Under the pieces are notes generated by a model. That model had not been told where the DNA came from. It saw only the letters and a program-made list of their open reading frames with translations, and did no database searches. From the NCBI RefSeq assembly GCF_002994745.2, contig NC_037089.1, positions 82,918,347 through 82,982,346 on the forward strand: 64,000 nt of DNA, in the 5' to 3' direction. This document shows positions 58,489 to 64,000 of the stretch, piece by piece (within the stretch, counting starts at the first letter, position 1; every line of letters begins with the position of its first letter). Source of the stretch: Rosa chinensis (lineage: Eukaryota > Streptophyta > Magnoliopsida > Rosales > Rosaceae). Position numbers and translations under genes: made by a program.

Positions 58489-61400
58489 AGCTATTAATTC
58501 TCATCAAAGGCCACCAAGAAATGATCCTTATTCTACTACATATAATTCAAGTTGGCGAAACCACCCAAATTTCTCATGGAAAGATGATGGAGGGTCCTCT
58601 AATGCACACCAAGGTGGTTCTCATTCATATGGAGGGAATTGATATGAGCATAAATGCGACAAATATAATGTGCAATCCTCTATACTTTTCTTAGCTATTT
58701 CCTTTAAAAAGCCAGTTTTAACTTTGTTTTTCTTTTAGGTAGTTCGTGAAGTAGTTTAAGAGAAATAAGAGCTGAAAGGGATAAAAGAAGCCATGGATTA
58801 TGAAGTACTGATGCACAGGACTAAGTTTGACCAACCTTTTGGCCAGAAATTACAAGGGAAGTCCAAGGAAAAAGTTGTGCAATACAGTTGCTGCAAAGCA
58901 GAAAACTGCAGTTTCAGAATCAACTTTCTGGGAACGGTTTTGAGGAGCAATTCTTGCATTCTTCCAGCTGCACCTTCGTAGAAATGGCCTGCGAACCTTA
59001 AATAAATGATGTTATACTTAAACAAGAGCCAAAGAACTGGTCATAAGTGTCAATAAGGCAGTAGAAAATCAAATTCGAAGTGAGCTTCCCGATAAGGCGG
59101 AAACAGTCAGCTTTTCACGAAGCTTTTTGGGAGATCTTTTCGGGTGACTTTCTTGGAGTTTTTCTAGAAGGTTATTGATCATTCTAGAATATGTGATATC
59201 ATAGAACACGTAGGAGTCAAGAACCATCCAGAAACTTGGCAAAACGAAGTCGTTCCTTGTCCAAGAAGGGAGCTTCAGAGACAGAAATTGAATCCTAGTC
59301 AAAACAGAGCATTTTGGCTTGGAGACTCTTCTTTGGACGGATTTCTTCGGCATTTTTGGAAGGTTATTGCTGCTGCAAATATGAAGGAGAGCCCTAGAAT
59401 GATTCCTCAAGATTTTGGGAAGATTATTAAGGCTTGAAAATCATTTAATTATGCACCAATTAGAGTAATCCTCAAGTAACTAGGGGAGGCTTTCAAAGCA
59501 GAATTGGAAAAGGAAACTTGGGCTGTGTATTCTACATATATAGAGGCTTTGAACACATTGAAAATAACCATCCTACAGCGCCATCTTCTGCTCCCAAAAC
59601 CCTAGTACACAAAGTCTTAAAATTCCCAAGTCTTCAAGAGCAAAAGCCGTGCACACCATCATCCACCTTCATCAAGCTTTGCCGTGTACCATCTTGAAGG
59701 GAGTTCTTGCATCCAAGGCTTCCTAAAAGTTAATTCGTGGCTCTCATCTTCTTCCCTTTACGGTTTTTACTTTCTTGTAATTCAAACTCATATGTTTTTA
59801 GTTGTGAATTTTAAGACGATGTGTGGCTAATTCACTTTTGTTAGGGGCGAGGTTTGAAGCCCCTAAGATATGTTTTTGACAATATATTGATTCCTAGTTT
59901 TGTGATTGCTTTGTTGTGAAATTGTTTATTTGGTTTTGGTTTATGGATAACTCTTACTTGTTTATGTTCATGAACGCGTGCATAGAACATTATGAACTTG
60001 TAAGTGGGGCTAGAAATAGGTATTTTAATCTCCTAAACGGTTAATAATGCTTGTTTTAATGGTAGTAAAACCTATAGGACAATAGGTGAAACTAAATAAA
60101 AAGGATTGCATGCTAGGTAGGCGTTCCACACTAGTTTTGCATACTTGTTTCAATCAAACTTCCACATGTGATTAATGCTTAGAATAAATTGTTGATAGGA
60201 TAGCGTTCTATACCTTGATTGTTTATTCTAAAGGCTTAGTAATGGTGCGTTCATCTTGCTTAAGTAATCTAGGGAAGTTATGCATGCGTTCATGGCTTGT
60301 TCTTGATTGAAACCTTTTTCACGACTTAGTAATTGAAACTTGGATGATAAATTTGTCTCAAGCATATTTTGGTGGTGGATTTCCGAGTTCCTAACATCTT
60401 CATCCATATCTTTCAAACCTTAAACTCAAAATCGTTTTTCTTTTCTTTGTTTTCTGTTTATTTTCGTTAAAAACCCAAAAACCCCAAATCAGTTTCGTTT
60501 TTAGGATTGCAGTGCCCTCTTCTATCCCCTCTCTGACCCTCCATCTTTCTTTCTTCTTTTCTAGTGTGTGACGATTTCTTTAGTATTAATTTTTTTTTGT
60601 TTTCTTTTCTTTTCTTTTATGTGATTAATATAGTTACCCTCAATCCCCGGCTTGAACGATCTCTGCTTACTCTATATTGCTAACGACACATCTTGCAAGG
60701 TTAAGTTGAGCGTCTATTTTGGGCGTATCAGGAATCAAGGCCTTAATTCTTCATCTTTTGGTCCCCACGGTCACGGAAACACACAATTTGGTGGACAAAA
60801 TCATTATGGGCAGCAAGTATCTAGTTACAATTCTCCAGGCCAAGGGCCACCTTTTGGTGCTCCAAATGCTTGTGGAGGAACCCTACATGATACTCAAGGG
60901 TTTGGTCAAAGTTCCCAATCATTTGGAGGTTCCAATCCTACACAAAATGCTCCTCCCGGATTTCAAAATAGGCAAGCACCACAATCGGAACCAAAGAAGT
61001 CTCATATGGATGATATATTGGCCACCCTAGCTCAAAGTCATACATCTCTTACACAAAGCCAAGCGAAGACCGATCAAACTCTTAGTATTCTCGCTCAAGG
61101 TCAAGGTTCACTTGCACAATGTGTGGGAAAGTTAGAGATTCAATTGGGTCAAATGGCAAAAGAGCTTGGAGCACGTCCACAATGAGCCATACATTCACAA
61201 CCGGAGCCAAATCCAAGAGGAAAAGTCCATGAATGCAATGTCATCACCACTTTACGTTCGGGAAAGGTATATGATAATCATGTATACCTGCCCACATCTT
61301 CTAGTTTCCATACAAATCCTTTATTTGTGCATGATGATGATTTGCATTCATATGGGGTCAAAAGGGAAGAAAATGTACCTCTTCACCGTGTTGTTGATGA

Positions 61401-62882
61401 TCAATTGCATACACATCATGAATCTTTTTATTATAAGGAGGATGGGACCGGAAGGGAAGAAAATGTACCTTCTGATAAATATGGAGTGGGACCGGAAGGG
61501 AAGAAAATGTACCTTCCGGAGAAGTAATTCTTGATAGTGGTTATGGTTTCTTGTCCTTTGAGAATGATGCGAGAAAATATGGTTTGATTGATAGTGGCAA
61601 GGAAAGAGCTTTATTGAGAAAGAACACTTCTAGAGATGAGGATGTCTCGGATCCTAGATTAGATGGTGAGGCCATGAAGGCTAGGGACCCATCTAAGGCT
61701 GAAGACACCTCTAGGAAAGTTCTTCAAGACATTAGACCCACTTCTAATGAGTTTGAGCCATCTACTACAAGAGAAAAAAAGGGGAGGAATAAGGAGGAAG
61801 ACCTACATTTTCATGGTAGCTCTAGGGATAGGAGTGGTCATGTCCATTCATCACTAGGCGAGGCCATGAAGGCTAAGAACCCTAGTGGGACAGTGACTAC
61901 CCTTAGGGGCACCACCGAGAGCCTCACATTTGATCCATATCTTGATTTGAGTACACCGGAGTCTCAACTTCCTTACCCTAATATGCCAAGAAAGGAAAAT
62001 GTGAAGAATGGTGGGAAAAACAAGAAATTTGGCTTGATGTCTGAAGTGCACGATATTTTGAAGAAGGTCAATGTCAACATACCTTTGATTGAGCTCATTT
62101 GACAAATGCCGGTTTATGCAAAATTTCTAAAGGACTTGTACACCCATAAGAAGAAAATAAAGAATGATGAGTGGTTTGAAATTTGTGAGGAGGTTAGTGC
62201 TATCTTGCAAGGACGGATCCCCCCAAAACTCAAAGATCCAGGGAGCTTTAATATCTCTTGCACTATTAGTGAGAAAGTCTTTGATAGAGCTTTGATGGAC
62301 CTTGGTTCAAGTGTTAACATTATTTCTTTTGAGACTTTTCATAAACTTGACCTTGGGCCTATTAAAGCTACTCCTATATATTTGCAACTTGTGGACTGGA
62401 GCATTATTAGAGCTATGTGCGTTGTTGAAGATGTATTAATTAAAGTTGACAATTTCTACTTACCGGCGGATTTGGTGGTATTGGATATGGATGATGGAGC
62501 TCATTGTGACAAGGACATACCTATCATTCTTGGTAGACCTTTTATGGCGACCGCGGGGATAAAAATTAATGTTCAAAAGGGCACTATCAAAATGAAGGTG
62601 TTGGGTGAAAAAGTATTACTCAAGAGGCTTGAACCCATTTACCCTCCGGATGTGGTAAAAAGTGTGCTTTCTATTAACTTGGTCAAGGGAAATGAAGCAA
62701 AGAGAGATAGAATTTTTGGCCCATTGAACCAAGTTGCACACCACAACCAAGAGTCATTGGTATCCAGTTCTTCCTCTAATTTCCAAGTGTTTTCAATTTC
62801 TACTCTTGATGAGCTAAATGTGAATGCAAATCCCCCATTGAGTGAGGAGCAAAAGAATCAAATCAAGACTTCAAGACAATAA
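58489..62882 (+). pseudogene. Athila-type gag-protease, split by a solo LTR, with in-frame stops
   Basis: The gag part before the insertion (58489-58639) contains RNDPYSTTYNSSWRNHPNFSW, a hallmark of Athila gag. After the solo LTR the same frame resumes at 60736 with a Gly/Gln-rich stretch, a helical heptad-like segment (SHTSLTQSQAKTDQ) and GARPQ, then TGA at 61183-61185. Past it VITTLRSGK (about 61243) marks the usual gag-protease boundary. The protease region runs from about 61550 with a TGA at 62100-62102, then 62106-62882 (MPVYAKFLKDLYTHKKK, DLGSSVNIIS, IILGRPFMATAGIKI). DLGSS replaces DTGSS, as is common in Athila. The N-terminal gag is missing at the left and no reverse transcriptase follows. 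Confidence 0.8.
58640..60730 (+). mobile_element. 2.1-kb solo LTR (Athila-like) inside gag
   Basis: Begins TGATATGAGCA, ends GGGCGTATCA, with identical duplications GGAAT (58635-58639 and 60731-60735). A TATA box (ACATATATAGAGG, about 59534-59546) is followed by a leader with TTAGGGGCGAGGTTTGAAGC near 59840, similar in style to the LTR at 48904 but a different family. Short frames in it were not matched to any protein. Removing it and one duplication leaves the gag frame uninterrupted. Confidence 0.85.
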
Positions 62883-64000
62883 GGGAGATTTGTGGATTGG
62901 ACAAGAAGAAGAAAGGGTATCCTGAGTGGAACACTCCGATGAATATCAAGTTTCTTGCAACATCTTGTGGAGGTTCTAGTTTTACCAAAGCTTGTGTGGG
63001 TGGTGGTGGAAAGAATGAGCCACCTTGAAGAGATCAAGTTTCATAGACCGGTTTGGGGTCTTTAAAAACAAGCGCTTCTAGGGAGGCAACCCTAGGTAAT
63101 TTTGAAATTTTCTTGTTTATTTTTCCTCAATAAGGCTATTTAGCCTTTTTTTTTTTTTTTTTTGGGAGGATAGGAGGTGTCCGGAGATTGAAATGTGGAG
63201 AAAGAATGAATTTGGCAGTGAGCAGTTTCTGTCCAGAAAGTTTAATTTAATTTGGTTGAATATAGCTTCCAATCCACATACTAATTTCAGCTGAATTTTT
63301 TTGGAGATATATCTCTGTGTGTCTAATATGTACTACCAAAATTTCAGCCCTATTGAGTCACTGAAACTCAAGTTATTTAGTGGTCAATGCAAGAAGGTCA
63401 GAACAGAGGCAGCTACTATAGAGTGACTTTGAGAAGCTACAGCCTCTACATATCAAACTATTTTGAGCTAAAATTTTTCAGAGATATATCTTCACATGTC
63501 TTCTATATAGTGACATAAAAATTTTTAATTTGAACCTTCATAGCTTCAGTTATTGTGTTCCAAGTGACAGAGGTCAGAAACAGGGCACAGCAGAAACTGC
63601 AGAACAGAATAGTGAGTTTGGAAGCCAACGATTTTTGACTCAGAATTTATATTTCAGTGAAATTTTACCTTCAGTTAGCCTTATGAGTCTAGTTTCATAT
63701 CACATTGGTCTCACCCTCTTTACACCTCTGGAGCTTCAGAAATTGCAGTATCGGTGACTGAGGGTCAGCAAAAGACTTCATTACAAGCTGGCAACTTTGA
63801 TCAGCTATAGATTTCTTCTCAATTGGAGATAAGTGGCTCACTTTATATGGATAGAAATTTCTCTGAGTCTGACTTATTTATCTATTCTTGAGTTTGAGAT
63901 ATGGGTATTTGAAGACAGAAAGGTCATTGTTGGAAGTTTTCTGCACCCACTAGTTCTGTTCACTCGGGGTGATTGGACTTATTTGCGCTTCATTTCATCT
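62883..64000 (+). other. 3' untranslated region of the Athila-type element
   Basis: After the protease stop there are about 250 bp with one short frame, then CTAGGG-AGGCAA-CCCTAG (63078-63095), a small hairpin often seen in Athila elements, a T run (about 63149-63163), and from 63190 AT-rich sequence with diverged repeats of roughly 180 bp. No RT, RNase H or integrase was seen. Confidence 0.5.

Noticed and set aside
1..64000. tRNA, rRNA or microRNA genes
   Set aside because: No cloverleaf with conserved TTCGA-type arm, rRNA core or convincing long miRNA foldback was recognised by eye; only primer binding sites matching tRNA ends were seen.

Overview
The window is AT-rich plant nuclear DNA from a eudicot. 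Spliced exons with canonical GT/AG borders, plant-type LTR retrotransposons of the Tat, Athila, Tekay-like and copia groups, CACTA and hAT DNA transposons and long microsatellites all point that way. The repeat families would suit Rosaceae, but that cannot be settled without a search. No complete host gene, rRNA, tRNA or CRISPR array was recognised. Almost everything recognisable is mobile DNA, much of it nested.

Layout. (1) 1-3894, minus strand: the 5' half of a young Tat-lineage Ty3/gypsy element (A), with 5' LTR, primer binding site and one uninterrupted gag-protease-RT frame of 1108 codons running off the left edge. (2) 4888-23786: a cluster of non-autonomous CACTA elements. Three have matched ends: 4888-11294 with TAA/TAA duplications, 13989-17268 with ATA/ATA, and 19393-23786 with ATG/ATG. 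Two truncated ends lie at 11505 and 17514. The first carries exon fragments of at least two unrelated host genes (a PrfB3-like release factor and an alpha/beta hydrolase), possibly a third, all on the minus strand. The third carries spliced exon-like pieces of an unidentified gene. (3) 25142-26348: an hAT-type non-autonomous element with an 8-bp duplication. (4) From about 27500 to the right edge: a nested stack of LTR retrotransposons.

In the stack, a plus-strand Tat element (B) has decayed gag-pol at 28015-34189 and an accessory gene in the opposite direction at 38587-34608. It is interrupted by a solo LTR (32645-33139), by a 1.69-kb solo-LTR-like element (36190-37883, GTGGG) that splits the antisense gene in phase, and by a 9.1-kb LTR element without coding capacity (38825-47911). 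That element carries tandem arrays and was itself hit by a Tekay-like solo LTR (39738-45039, CATCC) holding a second 1.69-kb copy (43047-44742, GTAAC). Then follows an Athila-type LTR (48904-50402), broken by a copia element (50403-54729), broken in turn by a truncated minus-strand Tat element (C, 54730-58487). C keeps its 3' LTR, a 59-bp tandem array and a three-exon antisense gene. A deletion joins C to an Athila gag-protease (58489-62882), which is split by another solo LTR (58640-60730, GGAAT).

The most noteworthy patterns are the accessory gene antisense to pol in two separate Tat elements, the GC-rich tandem arrays at or near the 3' untranslated zone of three Tat-like elements, and the multi-gene CACTA element. 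All family names come from motif recognition by eye, not from searches.
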